The notes beneath the pieces were generated by a model. It was not told where the DNA came from and made no database searches. It saw nothing but the letters and a program-made list of their open reading frames with translations. A program made the translations under genes and the position numbers. From the NCBI RefSeq assembly GCF_030704305.1, contig NZ_CP131935.1, forward strand, positions 4,964,453 to 5,028,452: 64,000 nt of DNA, given 5' to 3'. How positions within the stretch are numbered: position 1 is the first letter of the stretch; each line of letters begins with the position of its first letter. Of the stretch, positions 1 to 8,919 are shown piece by piece. This DNA is from Massilia sp. R2A-15. Its GTDB lineage: Bacteria > Pseudomonadota > Gammaproteobacteria > Burkholderiales > Burkholderiaceae_D.

Positions 1-1
1 C

Positions 2-1054
2 AGCGGCGACGAAGCGGCCGCCGAAAAGGTGCTGGCGCAATTCCTGGCGGCCCACCCGGGGGCGCGCGAGGTGCGCTCGGCGCACGCGCGCACGCTGGTC
101 AGCGGCAAGCAGTACGGCCCCGCGCGCGACGAATTCCTCGCGCTGCTCAAGGGCCAGCCGGACAACCTCGGCACGCTGTACGCGCTGGGCGTCATGTCGC
201 TCCAGCTCAACGACAACAAGGGCGCGGAGGACTACTTCACCCGCTTCGCCCAAGCGCTCGCGGCCAAGCCGGACAGCGAAGCGGACGGCTCGAAAGTGTT
301 CGTCATCCTGGCGCAGCTGGCCGAAGAGCGCGGCGACACGAAGGCGGCGCTGCAGTGGCTCGACAAGGTGGAGCAGGGCGAGGGCGGCGCCTGGTTCAAC
401 GCGCAGCTCAAGCGCGCCGCGCTGGTGGCAAAGCAGGGCGACGTGCCTGGCGCGCGCAAACTGGTCGCCGGCCTGGCGCCTACCCAGCCGGCCGAGCAGG
501 CGCAGCTGGTACTGGCCGACGGCCAGATCCTGCGCGACGCCGGCCAGGTCGAAGCGGCCTACGCGGTGATGCGGGCGGGCGTGGAGAAGTACCCGACGAA
601 CCCCGACCTGCTCTACGACTTTGCCTTGCTCGCCGAGAAAACCGGCCGTCTCGACGTGATGGAAGCGAGCCTGCGCAAGGTGATGCGTGAAGTGCCCGAC
701 AACCACCACGCCTACAACGCCCTGGGCTACTCGCTGGCCGAGCGCAACGTGCGCCTGCAGGAAGCGTACGAACTGATCGACAAGGCGCTCAAGCTGGCGC
801 CGGGCGACCCGTTCATCATGGACAGCATGGGCTGGGTGCAGTACCGCCTCGGCAACCTGTCCGCGGCCGAAGCGCAGCTGCGCCAGGCCTACGCGCTGCG
901 CAGCGATCCCGAGATCGCCGTGCACCTGGGCGAGGTGCTGTGGCAGAAGGGCGACAAGGCCGATGCGCAAAAACTGTGGCGCGAAGCGCGCTCCAAGGAT
1001 CCGCAGAACGACACCCTCAAAAACACGCTCGCGCGCTTGCGCCTGAGCCTTTGA
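2..1054 (+). CDS. Tetratricopeptide-repeat protein, 5' end outside window
   Basis: The frame is open from the first bases of the window, so the N-terminus is missing; the GTG at 29 is only the first in-window start-like codon. About 350 residues are visible, built of helical repeats with TPR-type spacing (for example [20 protein letters not shown] and the [20 protein letters not shown] region). In Burkholderiales a TPR protein commonly sits just before lolB, as here: its TGA ends 8 bp before the lolB ATG, so co-transcription is likely. TPR arrays mediate protein-protein contact; an envelope role is inferred only from the lolB neighbour. No catalytic motif is seen. Confidence 0.85.
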   Translation, partial: SGDEAAAEKVLAQFLAAHPGAREVRSAHARTLVSGKQYGPARDEFLALLKGQPDNLGTLYALGVMSLQLNDNKGAEDYFTRFAQALAAKPDSEADGSKVFVILAQLAEERGDTKAALQWLDKVEQGEGGAWFNAQLKRAALVAKQGDVPGARKLVAGLAPTQPAEQAQLVLADGQILRDAGQVEAAYAVMRAGVEKYPTNPDLLYDFALLAEKTGRLDVMEASLRKVMREVPDNHHAYNALGYSLAERNVRLQEAYELIDKALKLAPGDPFIMDSMGWVQYRLGNLSAAEAQLRQAYALRSDPEIAVHLGEVLWQKGDKADAQKLWREARSKDPQNDTLKNTLARLRLSL

Positions 1055-1062
1055 AAGACACG

Positions 1063-1644
1063 ATGCAAGCAAAAAAAATGATCGTCGCCGCCCTGAGCGC
1101 GGCGCTGCTGGCCGGCTGCGCCAGCGTTTCGCAGCAGCCAGTGGCGGACTATCGCGACAGCTTCGACGCCGTCGGCCGCCTGTCGGTGAACTACCGCAAG
1201 GACGGCAATCCGGAGTCGCTGACCGGCAAATTCAACTGGTCGCAAACGCCGGGCCGGATCGACGTCAGCCTGTCCTCGCCGATGGCGACCATCGCCAAAA
1301 TCAGCATCACGCCCGAGTCCGCGACCCTGGTGCAAGCCGACAAGGCGCCGCGCGTGGCGAAGGACATCGACACCCTGACCGCCCAGGAGCTCGGCTGGTC
1401 GCTGCCGGTGTCGGGCCTGAAAGACTGGCTGCAGGGCTACGCCACCGGCGCCGACGGCAAGCGCTTTGCCGCCTCGCCGGCCCGCAACACCGTGACCACC
1501 AACGACGGCTGGCGCCTGCGCTTCGTCTCGTGGCAGGACGAGAACGCGGCGCGGCCGGTGCCCAAGCGCATCGACGCCGAGCGCAACGCCAGCGCCACCG
1601 CCGACGAGCTGGCGATCCGCATCGTCATCGACCCGCAAGGCTGA
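1063..1644 (+). CDS. lolB: Outer-membrane lipoprotein receptor LolB
   Basis: LolB is the outer-membrane acceptor that takes lipoproteins from the periplasmic carrier LolA and inserts them into the membrane. The 193-residue product has a signal peptide with lipobox LLAGC (Cys19), as LolB is itself a lipoprotein, and then the expected pattern ([16 protein letters not shown]..., [19 protein letters not shown]). The ATG at 1063 was preferred to upstream in-frame starts because it places a normal signal sequence directly before the lipobox. It sits between the TPR gene and ispE (2-bp gap), the usual beta-proteobacterial order. Confidence 0.93.
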   Translation: MQAKKMIVAALSAALLAGCASVSQQPVADYRDSFDAVGRLSVNYRKDGNPESLTGKFNWSQTPGRIDVSLSSPMATIAKISITPESATLVQADKAPRVAKDIDTLTAQELGWSLPVSGLKDWLQGYATGADGKRFAASPARNTVTTNDGWRLRFVSWQDENAARPVPKRIDAERNASATADELAIRIVIDPQG

Positions 1645-1646
1645 GC

Positions 1647-2540
1647 ATGACGGGACGTTCGCTGCACGATTGCCCGGCCCCGGCCAAGCTCAACCTGTTC
1701 CTGCACGTCACCGGCCGCCGCGCCGACGGCTACCACCTGCTGCAGACGGCGTTCCAGCTGGTCGACCACGGCGACACCCTGCACTTCGACCTGCGCGACG
1801 ACGGCCAGATCCGGCGCGTCACCGACATGCCTGGCGTGCCGGAAGAGCACGACCTGATCATCCGAGCGCTGCGCCTGCTGCAGGCCGAGTTCCTGCGCCG
1901 CCACGGCCGCCTGCCGCCCGGCGTGGACGTGGCGATCGACAAGCGCCTGCCGATGGGCGGCGGGCTGGGGGGCGGCTCGTCCGACGCCGCCACCGCGCTG
2001 ATGGCGGTGAATCACCTGTGGCAAGCCGGCCTGGACCGCGACGAGCTGATGGCGCTGGGCCTGCCGCTGGGCGCCGACATCCCGTTTTTCATCTTCGGCG
2101 AGAACGCCTTTGCCGAAGGCGTGGGCGAACGGTTGCAGCCGCTGGCCACGCCGGACTGCTGGTACGTGGTGATCGAGCCCGGCGTCGCGGTCCCGACCGC
2201 GGCAATTTTTTGCGCCGGGGATTTGACAAGGGACAGCAAACCCGTCAGAATAACGGACTTTTCCAGACACCTCATGGTTGAAAACGATCAGAAGGGGTTC
2301 GGTAAAAACGACTTGCAGTCCGTAGCGACGCGCTTGTTCCCGCCGGTAGCAGAGGCGGTCGAATGGCTCGGAAACTACGGCGACGCCAGGATGACCGGTT
2401 CGGGAGCATGCGTGTTTTGCGCGTTTGCCGACGAAGCGCAAGCCGACGCGGTGCTGGCCGAGATGCCCCGGAAATGGCGTGCATGGAAAGCCAGGTCGCT
2501 GAAGCGCCATCCGATTCAAGCGCTGTTGCAAGTTGAGTGA
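1647..2540 (+). CDS. ispE: 4-diphosphocytidyl-2-C-methyl-D-erythritol kinase
   Basis: IspE phosphorylates CDP-methylerythritol with ATP in the MEP pathway of isoprenoid synthesis (cytoplasm). It has 297 residues, normal for the family. The N-terminus [21 protein letters not shown] is the IspE signature, and the GHMP-kinase glycine-rich ATP loop [15 protein letters not shown] begins near residue 102. The ATG at 1647 follows the lolB stop by 2 bp, indicating translational coupling. Codons around 2200-2310 are distinctly AT-richer than the rest and contain a promoter-like sequence reading toward tRNA-Gln and prs. Confidence 0.95.
   Translation: MTGRSLHDCPAPAKLNLFLHVTGRRADGYHLLQTAFQLVDHGDTLHFDLRDDGQIRRVTDMPGVPEEHDLIIRALRLLQAEFLRRHGRLPPGVDVAIDKRLPMGGGLGGGSSDAATALMAVNHLWQAGLDRDELMALGLPLGADIPFFIFGENAFAEGVGERLQPLATPDCWYVVIEPGVAVPTAAIFCAGDLTRDSKPVRITDFSRHLMVENDQKGFGKNDLQSVATRLFPPVAEAVEWLGNYGDARMTGSGACVFCAFADEAQADAVLAEMPRKWRAWKARSLKRHPIQALLQVE
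2223..2251 (+). promoter_or_regulatory. Candidate sigma-70 promoter inside ispE
   Basis: A perfect TTGACA (2223-2228), a 17-bp spacer and CAGAAT (2246-2251, 4/6 to TATAAT) lie within the 3' third of ispE in a local AT-rich patch. It would drive tRNA-Gln and prs independently of lolB-ispE. I recall that enteric prs also has a promoter within the upstream ispE (ychB) gene, which would fit. Function is not shown by sequence alone. Confidence 0.45.
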
Positions 2541-2555
2541 GTTATAGAATAGAAT

Positions 2556-2585
2556 TTGGTTTGTCGTGATGTTTGACGCTACAAT
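2556..2585 (+). promoter_or_regulatory. Candidate promoter of tRNA-Gln
   Basis: TTGGTT (2556-2561), an 18-bp spacer and TACAAT (2580-2585) lie about 30 bp before the mature tRNA. The -10 is good and the -35 is weak. Confidence 0.4.
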
Positions 2586-2616
2586 GTCGGGCACAGCGAC
2601 AAGCAGTAAGTTGCGT

Positions 2617-2693
2617 AGGGGAATCGCCAAGCTGGTTAAGGCACTGGATTTTGATTCCAGCATACCAAGGTTCGAATCCTTGTTCCCCTGCCA
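2617..2693 (+). tRNA. tRNA-Gln (anticodon TTG)
   Basis: A complete cloverleaf can be folded by eye. The acceptor stem AGGGGAA pairs with TTCCCCT, followed by discriminator G and an encoded CCA (2691-2693). The anticodon stem CTGGA/TCCAG encloses the loop TTTTGAT with anticodon TTG at 2651-2653. The T arm contains GGTTCGAATCC. It reads CAA/CAG glutamine codons. It lies between ispE and prs, the standard position in Burkholderiales. Confidence 0.97.
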
Positions 2694-2838
2694 TTAATTT
2701 TGTCGGACTGTCGATGCGAAGCGTGCGTCCAGCCGGCGGGATCGATGGACTCGCCCTCCGCGAGTCATCCTTAGCATAGCGTCAGTCACTGGGCTGGCGT
2801 CTTTTCAAGAATTCAACGTTACTTCTCTTGGGACTCCC

Positions 2839-3789
2839 ATGGCTTATGAAAACCTGATGGTTTTTACCGGCAACGCTAATCCGGCGCTGGCAGAAGGAGT
2901 CGCAAAAAACCTTGGCATTCCGCTTGGCAAGGCAGTCGTCTCCAAGTTCTCCGATGGCGAAGTGATGGTCGAAATCAACGAAAACGTCCGCGGTAAAGAC
3001 GTCTTCGTGCTGCAGTCGACCTGCGCCCCGACCAACGACAGCCTGATGGAAATCATCCTGATGGTCGACGCTCTCAAGCGCGCCTCGGCTGGCCGTATCA
3101 CCGCCGCGATCCCTTACTTCGGTTACGCCCGCCAGGACCGCCGTCCGCGTTCGGCGCGTGTGGCGATTTCGGCCAAGGTCGTCGCCAACATGCTGGAAGA
3201 AGCCGGCGTCGAGCGCGTCCTGATCATGGACCTGCACGCCGACCAGATCCAGGGCTTCTTCGATATTCCTGTAGACAACATCTACGCATCGCCGATCCTG
3301 CTGGGCGACCTGCAGAAGAAAAACTACGACGACCTGCTGGTGGTCTCGCCTGACGTCGGCGGCGTGGTGCGCGCCCGTGCGCTGGCCAAGCGCCTCGGCT
3401 GTGACTTGGCGATCATCGACAAGCGCCGCCCGAAGGCGAACGTGTCGGAAGTGATGAACATCATCGGTGAAGTCGAAGGCCGCAACTGCGTGATCATGGA
3501 CGACATGGTCGACACCGCGGGTACGCTGACCAAGGCTGCCGAAGTGCTGAAAGAGCGCGGCGCCAAGAAAGTCGTGGCGTATTGCACCCACCCTGTGCTG
3601 TCCGGTCCTGCGATCGAGCGCATTTCCGCTTCGTCGCTGGACGAGCTGGTGGTGACCGACACGATCCCGCTGTCGCCTGCGGCTGCCGCCTGCGGCAAGA
3701 TTCGCCAACTGACCTGCGCGCCATTGCTGGCCGAGACGTTCAAGCGCATCATCAAGGGCGATTCGGTGATTTCGCTGTTCATCGACTAG
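2839..3789 (+). CDS. prs: Ribose-phosphate pyrophosphokinase
   Basis: PRPP synthetase makes 5-phosphoribosyl-1-pyrophosphate from ribose-5-phosphate and ATP, feeding purine, pyrimidine, histidine, tryptophan and NAD synthesis. It has 316 residues, typical of class I enzymes. Conserved elements are [16 protein letters not shown] near the N-terminus, the [11 protein letters not shown] segment, and the PRPP-binding loop [13 protein letters not shown] near residues 218-231. Codon use is rich in C/T-ending preferred codons, suggesting high expression. A family 1 hairpin begins 15 bp after the stop. The gene heads the prs-rplY-pth series. Confidence 0.97.
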   Translation: MAYENLMVFTGNANPALAEGVAKNLGIPLGKAVVSKFSDGEVMVEINENVRGKDVFVLQSTCAPTNDSLMEIILMVDALKRASAGRITAAIPYFGYARQDRRPRSARVAISAKVVANMLEEAGVERVLIMDLHADQIQGFFDIPVDNIYASPILLGDLQKKNYDDLLVVSPDVGGVVRARALAKRLGCDLAIIDKRRPKANVSEVMNIIGEVEGRNCVIMDDMVDTAGTLTKAAEVLKERGAKKVVAYCTHPVLSGPAIERISASSLDELVVTDTIPLSPAAAACGKIRQLTCAPLLAETFKRIIKGDSVISLFID

Positions 3790-3804
3790 GAAATACGATT
3801 AGGT

Positions 3805-3831
3805 GGGGTCTGGTCCTGCGGACCTGACCCC
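3805..3831 (+). repeat. Family 1 palindromic repeat, copy a
   Basis: 27 bp, arms GGGGTCTGGTCC and GGACCTGACCCC around loop TGC, with a single T-T mismatch in the stem. It lies 15 bp after the prs stop. There is no following T-tract, so it is not a classical intrinsic terminator, although the transcript would form a stable hairpin. Confidence 0.9.
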
Positions 3832-3977
3832 ATTTGCTTTACGCGGCGCACCAGCAAATTGCTAGTGCGCCGTTGACGTTTTCTCGGGTTCCAGTTTTGG
3901 CGCCCGATCTCGGAGCCCCTGGTCGCGGGGGCTTCACAACGCGGCGCGATCAAGCGCCGCACTTTTTGGAGTAACAC

Positions 3978-4583
3978 ATGAAAGTTATCGCATTCAATCG
4001 CACTTTGCAGGGGTCCGGAGCGAGCCGCCGCCTGCGTACTTCCGGCCAGACGCCTGGCATCATCTACGGTGGCGCTGAAGCCCCTGTGCTGATCGCCCTC
4101 GACGGCAACGCGCTGTACCACGCGCTGAAAAAAGAAGCCTTCCACGGTTCGATCCTGGACATGGAAATCGACGGCAAGACCCAGCAGGTTCTGCTGCGCG
4201 ACTTCCAGATGCACGCATACAAGCAGATGGTTCTGCACGCTGACTTCCAGCGCGTCGACGCCAACGCCGCTGTGCACAAGAAAGTAGCACTGCACTTCAT
4301 CAACGCTGACGTTTCGCCAGCAGTCAAGCTGCACGGCGCAACCGTGTCGCACGTCCTGGCCGAGCTGGAAATCTCCTGCCTGCCAGCAGACCTGCCTGAG
4401 TTCATCAACGTCGACCTGGCCAACATCGATGTCGGCCACTCGATCCACGTTGCTGACCTGGCCATGCCAAAAGGCGTGACCGCTGTGACCCACGGCCAGA
4501 ACCTGACCGTCGCTACCGCTGCTGTTCCAGCTGGCCACGTCGCCGCTGAAGCAACCGCTGCTGCTGCTGAAGAAAAGAAGTAA
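3978..4583 (+). CDS. rplY: 50S ribosomal protein L25/general stress protein Ctc
   Basis: L25 binds 5S rRNA in the large subunit. The 201-residue product is the long (CTC/TL5) form: an N-terminal L25 beta-barrel ([20 protein letters not shown], with the typical GxIYGG motif TPGIIYGG), a C-terminal TL5-like domain, and a low-complexity Ala/Glu/Lys tail. A GGAG ribosome binding site precedes the ATG. A strong intrinsic terminator follows, separating it from pth, a common neighbour of rplY. Confidence 0.96.
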   Translation: MKVIAFNRTLQGSGASRRLRTSGQTPGIIYGGAEAPVLIALDGNALYHALKKEAFHGSILDMEIDGKTQQVLLRDFQMHAYKQMVLHADFQRVDANAAVHKKVALHFINADVSPAVKLHGATVSHVLAELEISCLPADLPEFINVDLANIDVGHSIHVADLAMPKGVTAVTHGQNLTVATAAVPAGHVAAEATAAAAEEKK

Positions 4584-4601
4584 TTCTTCTTCGCTGGCAT
4601 T

Positions 4602-4637
4602 AAAAAGCCCGCCCGGCTCGCGCCCGGCGGGTTTTTT
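4602..4637 (+). terminator. Intrinsic terminator after rplY
   Basis: CCCGCC (4608-4613) and GGCGGG (4626-4631) pair around a 12-nt loop, preceded by A5 and followed by T6. Confidence 0.9.
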
Positions 4638-4672
4638 CTTGGATAATCACGTTTTCGCCTGAAATTACCATC

Positions 4673-5257
4673 ATGTCCATTCGCCTGATCGTCGGCCTCG
4701 GCAACCCTGGCCCCGAATACGAACAAACCCGCCACAACGCCGGCTTCTGGCTGGTCGACAACCTGGCCAATACCTTGCCCGGTTGCCGGCTGCAGCACGA
4801 GTCGCGCTTCAACGCCAAGGTCGCCAAGGCCAAAGTGGGCGGCGAAGACCTGTGGCTGCTCGAGCCGCTGACCTACATGAACCGCTCCGGCCAGTCGGTC
4901 GGGCAACTGGCGCGCTTCTACAAGATCAGTCCGGATGAAGTCCTGGTCGTGCACGACGAGCTCGACCTTGCGCCGGGGATCGTCAAGATGAAGAAGGGCG
5001 GCTCGTCGGGCGGGCACAACGGTTTGAAAGACATCACCGCAGCGCTGGGCACGCAGGATTACTGGCGCCTGCGGATCGGCATCGGCCATCCGCGCAGCAG
5101 CAATTCGCAGCAGGCGGTGGCCGATTTCGTGCTGCACCGGCCGCGCAAGGAAGAGCAGAGCCTGATCGACGAATCGATCGACAAGGCGCTGCGCGTGCTG
5201 CCGCTGGTCTTTGACGGCAAGTTCGACGCCGCCACGATGCAACTCCACACCGCCTGA
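4673..5257 (+). CDS. pth: Peptidyl-tRNA hydrolase
   Basis: Pth cleaves peptidyl-tRNAs released prematurely from ribosomes, recycling tRNA. The 194-residue product is family length. The start has the signature [21 protein letters not shown] with catalytic His21. The conserved VVHDELDL and [13 protein letters not shown] segments are present. The ATG at 4673 has no strong Shine-Dalgarno; it lies about 35 bp after the rplY terminator, so pth probably has its own promoter or depends on read-through. A family 1 repeat starts 9 bp after the stop. Confidence 0.96.
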   Translation: MSIRLIVGLGNPGPEYEQTRHNAGFWLVDNLANTLPGCRLQHESRFNAKVAKAKVGGEDLWLLEPLTYMNRSGQSVGQLARFYKISPDEVLVVHDELDLAPGIVKMKKGGSSGGHNGLKDITAALGTQDYWRLRIGIGHPRSSNSQQAVADFVLHRPRKEEQSLIDESIDKALRVLPLVFDGKFDAATMQLHTA

Positions 5258-5265
5258 CGAAGTCC

Positions 5266-5292
5266 GGGGTCTGGTCCTGCGGACCTGACCCC
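5266..5292 (+). repeat. Family 1 palindromic repeat, copy b
   Basis: The same 27 bp as copy a (GGGGTCTGGTCC, TGC, GGACCTGACCCC), 9 bp after the pth stop. Confidence 0.9.
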
Positions 5293-5321
5293 ATTTTCAG
5301 CGTTGCTGCGATAATTTGCCG

Positions 5322-6407
5322 ATGAGTTCACTTTCCTTCCACGCGGGGCCGACAGCGATGGCTCGCCTCCGCGAGTACGGCTTGCGCGCTGCCGACATCG
5401 GCGTGATCCCCGCAGCCGCCGGCGGCCCGAAAGGCCTGATTTTCCAGTCGCTCGACCAATTCCTGTTCGGCCACTGGCTGCCGCAATTCCCGCGCGAGCG
5501 CACGCTGATCGGCTCGTCGATCGGCGCCTGGCGCATGGCCGCCGCCTGCCAGCCGGACCCGGTCGCCGCTTTCGCACGGCTCGGCGAACTCTACGCCGGC
5601 CAGCGCTATACCAGCACCAAGCCATCGCAGCAGGAAATCGACGACGTTTGCCGCGACTTGCTCGCCGGTTTCCTCGGCTCCCATGCATTAGATATTCTTA
5701 TGCATCCACACTACCGTTTGCACCTGCTGACTGACCGCGGCATCGGCGCACTGGCGGAGCCGATCGGCCGCAACTCCGAGATGCGCGGATTTGCGACGGC
5801 TGCGCTGCGCAACATAGTCTCTCGCGGCTTGCTGGCTGGCGTGATGGAGCGCGTCGTCGTCGGCGATCCGCGCGGTGGCGCCGGCTGGTTGCGCGAACGC
5901 TTCGACGGCTTCACCACCCATTTCGCCGCGCTGACTCAAGACAATCTGGCGCCGGCGCTGCTGGCATCCGGCAGCCTGCCGCTGATCATGCAGCCGGTGC
6001 GCGGCCTGGCCGGCGCGCCGCCCGGCAACTACTGGGACGGCGGCATCATCGACTACCACCTGGTGCTGCCATATTCGCGGCTGGGCGAGGACTTGGTGCT
6101 GTATCCGCACTTCGGCGAGCACATCGTGCCCGGCTGGCTGGACAAGGCGATGCCGTGGCGCCGCGCCGCGCGCGGGCCGCGCAAGAGCTGGCTCGACAAC
6201 GTCATCATTTTCGCGCCATCCGCCGAATTCCTGCGCCGCCTGCCGCGCGCCAAGCTGCCCGACCGCAAGGACTTCGCCCATCACGGACTCGACCACGACG
6301 CCCGCATGGCGGACTGGCGCCGCGCGATCGGCGAGGGCGAGCGCCTGCGCGATGAGTTTGCCGAGTTCGTGGCGCGACCCGACATGTCGCGCGTGCAGCC
6401 CATCTGA
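5322..6407 (+). CDS. Patatin-like phospholipase family protein
   Basis: A 361-residue protein with the three patatin landmarks in order: a glycine-rich oxyanion-hole segment AAGGPKG (about residues 33-39), the nucleophile elbow GSSIG (64-68, Ser66 as nucleophile) and the DGG motif with Asp239 (NYWDGGIIDYHL). Patatins use a Ser-Asp dyad to hydrolyse acyl-lipid esters. No signal peptide or membrane segment is seen, so it is probably cytoplasmic. The ATG at 5322 was chosen over TTG 5316. It stands alone between two family 1 repeats. The substrate is unknown. Confidence 0.82.
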   Translation: MSSLSFHAGPTAMARLREYGLRAADIGVIPAAAGGPKGLIFQSLDQFLFGHWLPQFPRERTLIGSSIGAWRMAAACQPDPVAAFARLGELYAGQRYTSTKPSQQEIDDVCRDLLAGFLGSHALDILMHPHYRLHLLTDRGIGALAEPIGRNSEMRGFATAALRNIVSRGLLAGVMERVVVGDPRGGAGWLRERFDGFTTHFAALTQDNLAPALLASGSLPLIMQPVRGLAGAPPGNYWDGGIIDYHLVLPYSRLGEDLVLYPHFGEHIVPGWLDKAMPWRRAARGPRKSWLDNVIIFAPSAEFLRRLPRAKLPDRKDFAHHGLDHDARMADWRRAIGEGERLRDEFAEFVARPDMSRVQPI

Positions 6408-6426
6408 GACGCGGCCGCAGCAAAAT

Positions 6427-6453
6427 GGGGTCAGGTCCGCCGGACCTGACCCC
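6427..6453 (+). repeat. Family 1 palindromic repeat, copy c (perfect arms)
   Basis: Arms GGGGTCAGGTCC and GGACCTGACCCC around GCC. Unlike the other copies, the 12-bp stem has no mismatch. It lies 19 bp after the patatin-like gene. Confidence 0.9.
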
Positions 6454-6501
6454 GCCTTGCGATGCCCCCGCCTCACCGAAATCGCCCGATTTTGCGGCAG
6501 C

Positions 6502-6523
6502 GTACCCCGTCCAAGGGTACAAT
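6502..6523 (+). promoter_or_regulatory. Inverted repeat overlapping a -10-like box upstream of ychF
   Basis: GTACCC (6502-6507) and GGGTAC (6515-6520) form a perfect 6-bp inverted repeat overlapping TACAAT (6518-6523). The nearest -35-like sequence, TTGCGG (6492-6497), is 20 bp away, which is long. It may be an operator at the ychF promoter. Confidence 0.3.
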
Positions 6524-6584
6524 GTGGGGTTTTGGGGAAACCTGCGCGCGCGCGGCCCCGTCCATCGATCTAGAAAGTTTTCCC

Positions 6585-7676
6585 ATGAGTCTCCAATGCG
6601 GCATCGTCGGCCTGCCTAACGTCGGCAAGTCCACCCTTTTCAACGCCCTGACCAAGGCTGGCATTCCGGCCGAGAACTATCCGTTCTGCACGATCGAGCC
6701 GAACGTCGGCGTGGTCGAGGTGCCCGATCCGCGCATGCAAGCGCTGGCCGACATCGTCAAACCTGAGCGCATGGTCAACGCCATCGTCGAATTCGTCGAC
6801 ATCGCCGGCCTGGTGGCGGGCGCGTCGAAGGGCGAGGGCCTGGGCAACCAGTTCCTGTCGCACATCCGCGAAACCGACGCCATCGTCAACGTGGTGCGCT
6901 GCTTCGAGGACGACAACGTGATCCACGTGTCCGGCAAGGTGAGCCCGCTGGACGACATCGAAGTGATCCAGACCGAGCTGGCGCTGGCCGACATGGCCGC
7001 CGTCGAAAAGGCGATCCACCGCGAAAACAAGAAGGCCCGCTCCGGCGACAAGGATGCCGCCAAGCTGGTCGCCGTGTGCGAGCGCCTGATGCCGCACCTG
7101 AACGAAGGCAAGCCTGTGCGCACCGCCGGCCTTGACGCCGACGACATGGCCCTGATCAAGACCCTGTGCCTGATCACCGCCAAGCCGGCCATGTTCGTGG
7201 CCAACGTGTCCGATACGGGCTTCACCAACAACCCGCTGCTCGACCAACTGACCGCCTACGCGAAAGAGCAGAACGCGCCGATCGTCGCCATCTGCGCCGC
7301 GATCGAATCGGAAATCGCCGACCTCGACGACGCCGACAAGGGCGCCTTCCTGGCCGACATGGGCATGGAAGAGCCGGGCCTGGACCGCCTGATCCGCGCC
7401 GCCTACAAGCTGCTCGGCCTGCAGACCTACTTCACCGCGGGCGTGAAGGAAGTGCGCGCCTGGACCATCCACGTTGGCGACACCGCGCCGCAGGCGGCCG
7501 GCGTGATCCACACCGACTTTGAGCGCGGCTTCATTCGCGCCCAGACCATCGCCTACGACGACTACATCGCCTACAAGGGCGAGGCCGGCGCCAAGGAAGC
7601 GGGCAAGATGCGCGCCGAGGGCAAGGAATACGTGGTCAAGGATGGCGACGTGCTGAACTTCCTGTTCAACGTCTAA
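6585..7676 (+). CDS. ychF: Redox-regulated ATPase YchF (Obg-like)
   Basis: YchF/OLA1 proteins are Obg-related P-loop NTPases that prefer ATP and bind ribosomes, with roles in stress responses. The 363-residue product has the G1 loop GLPNVGKST (9-17), the [13 protein letters not shown] switch segment, DIAGLV, and a C-terminal TGS domain ending [15 protein letters not shown] 6585 was chosen over upstream in-frame starts because it gives the conserved [10 protein letters not shown]-terminus. A strong terminator follows. Confidence 0.96.
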   Translation: MSLQCGIVGLPNVGKSTLFNALTKAGIPAENYPFCTIEPNVGVVEVPDPRMQALADIVKPERMVNAIVEFVDIAGLVAGASKGEGLGNQFLSHIRETDAIVNVVRCFEDDNVIHVSGKVSPLDDIEVIQTELALADMAAVEKAIHRENKKARSGDKDAAKLVAVCERLMPHLNEGKPVRTAGLDADDMALIKTLCLITAKPAMFVANVSDTGFTNNPLLDQLTAYAKEQNAPIVAICAAIESEIADLDDADKGAFLADMGMEEPGLDRLIRAAYKLLGLQTYFTAGVKEVRAWTIHVGDTAPQAAGVIHTDFERGFIRAQTIAYDDYIAYKGEAGAKEAGKMRAEGKEYVVKDGDVLNFLFNV

Positions 7677-7712
7677 CCCACAGTTCGAATTCCGCCGGAT
7701 TTTGGCGGACAG

Positions 7713-7751
7713 AAAAAACCCCATGCTTCCCGAGGAAGATGGGGTTTTTTT
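7713..7751 (+). terminator. Intrinsic terminator after ychF
   Basis: A long A/T-flanked hairpin: A6 then CCCCAT plus CTTCC pairing with GGAAG plus TGGGG, followed by T7. It could work on both strands. Confidence 0.92.
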
Positions 7752-7890
7752 ACGGGCTCGGCAATCGTCACGCCCCCGAAGCGATATCAATATCGCCATC
7801 CCTTTTCGGCGCATAGTCAAACGGATGAGTGCCAGACTGTTTCGTGCTCAGCGTTGATTCGCGCGGGCTGCCGCGCGCCGGTCGAAAGGA

Positions 7891-8919
7891 ATGAGCATGA
7901 GGATTCTGTCCGCACTCGGGGCGCTCGCCACGGGTTTCGTCATTGCCGGATGCGCCAGCAATGGCCTGGTGGTCGAGACCGTCGTTGAATATGGTCCGAT
8001 TGGGAGCCGCCTGCCAAACTCGCACGCCGATGGCGACGGATTTATCGCGGCCCTGACGCCGCCGGACGGAAACGACGAATGGCGCGTCCTCGCGCGGTGG
8101 AAAGATCCGGACGTGTGGGACACCGATTTTCTGGACCAGAAGACTTGGGATGAAAGTAATTTCGACCAGCCTGGCGCCGCCATTTCGTTTTTCTCCGGCC
8201 ACGGACTTACCGGGCCGTACGGTGAGAGCCCTCCCCACAGGTGCAGCCATTCCTCAGAATGCAAGACGCCGCCGCCGCAAGCCGGACCACGCGGCATTTG
8301 CAAGGCTGCGGGAACGCCGGGTCACGCGGTCGGCGACACCTCGCAATGCGTCTACTACAACGATCGAAGCCTCGTCACGTTCAGCAGCAAGGATCAGTTC
8401 GGCCATGTCGCCAACTATAGTGGCGGGCGGGCGAAATGGGGCGAGAGCAAGAATTCCGGGCCCTGGGCCGGCGCGGGAACGGACGGCGGCACGAATCTCG
8501 TTGTGCTCGACTCCAGCTGGGGAGTGCTGGCGTCGTTCTGGTACGAACAAACGCACGCGGCGATGGCCGGTGTCCACTTTCTTGCAACGACCTTGCCCGT
8601 CACCGGCGATTATCTGAATGATCCGCAGCGCGGCGCGGCATTCGGCAAGCGCTGGGCGCAGGACAGCGGCAGCTCGGTGTCGCAGTCCTGGCTGGTTGCA
8701 ATGAATGCGATTCCCGGCGGCGGCTTCGATATGAGCGGCTGCCATTTCGTCATCGCCTACGATGAATCTTCCGAACGCGCGCTCAAGCATCTCGACGAAG
8801 ACTGGTCCGAGCTCAAGAACGACGGCTGGGATGCAAAGGGAAACGCCGTGTATTGGGCGCGGTGGCTGTGCAATTGGACCAGCCAGATTACTGACGACAC
8901 CATTTTCGAGCTCAAATAA
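7891..8919 (+). CDS. Lipoprotein of unknown function with caspase-like (clan CD) motifs
   Basis: 342 residues with signal peptide and lipobox VIAGC (Cys21), so a lipoprotein. The remainder has two segments recalling caspase/gingipain-fold proteins: a strand ending in His-Gly (SFFSGHG, 99-105, His104) and a later hydrophobic strand LVVLDSSW (203-210), where active peptidases carry Asp-x-Cys. It is followed by a Trp/Tyr-rich FWYEQTHAAMAGVHFL segment and a GAAFGKRWAQ segment, as I remember from DUF6345-type proteins. The Cys position appears to be Ser, so peptidase activity is uncertain. There are many cysteines (108, 124, 137, 153) in the insert. It overlaps the next lipoprotein gene by 1 bp. 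Function is inferred only. Confidence 0.7.
   Translation: MSMRILSALGALATGFVIAGCASNGLVVETVVEYGPIGSRLPNSHADGDGFIAALTPPDGNDEWRVLARWKDPDVWDTDFLDQKTWDESNFDQPGAAISFFSGHGLTGPYGESPPHRCSHSSECKTPPPQAGPRGICKAAGTPGHAVGDTSQCVYYNDRSLVTFSSKDQFGHVANYSGGRAKWGESKNSGPWAGAGTDGGTNLVVLDSSWGVLASFWYEQTHAAMAGVHFLATTLPVTGDYLNDPQRGAAFGKRWAQDSGSSVSQSWLVAMNAIPGGGFDMSGCHFVIAYDESSERALKHLDEDWSELKNDGWDAKGNAVYWARWLCNWTSQITDDTIFELK

Noticed and set aside
3805..3831. Family 1 repeats as ordinary intrinsic terminators
   Set aside because: No T-tract follows most copies, and they coexist with true terminators in the window; a role in 3'-end processing or as a mobile palindrome fits better, though termination is not excluded.
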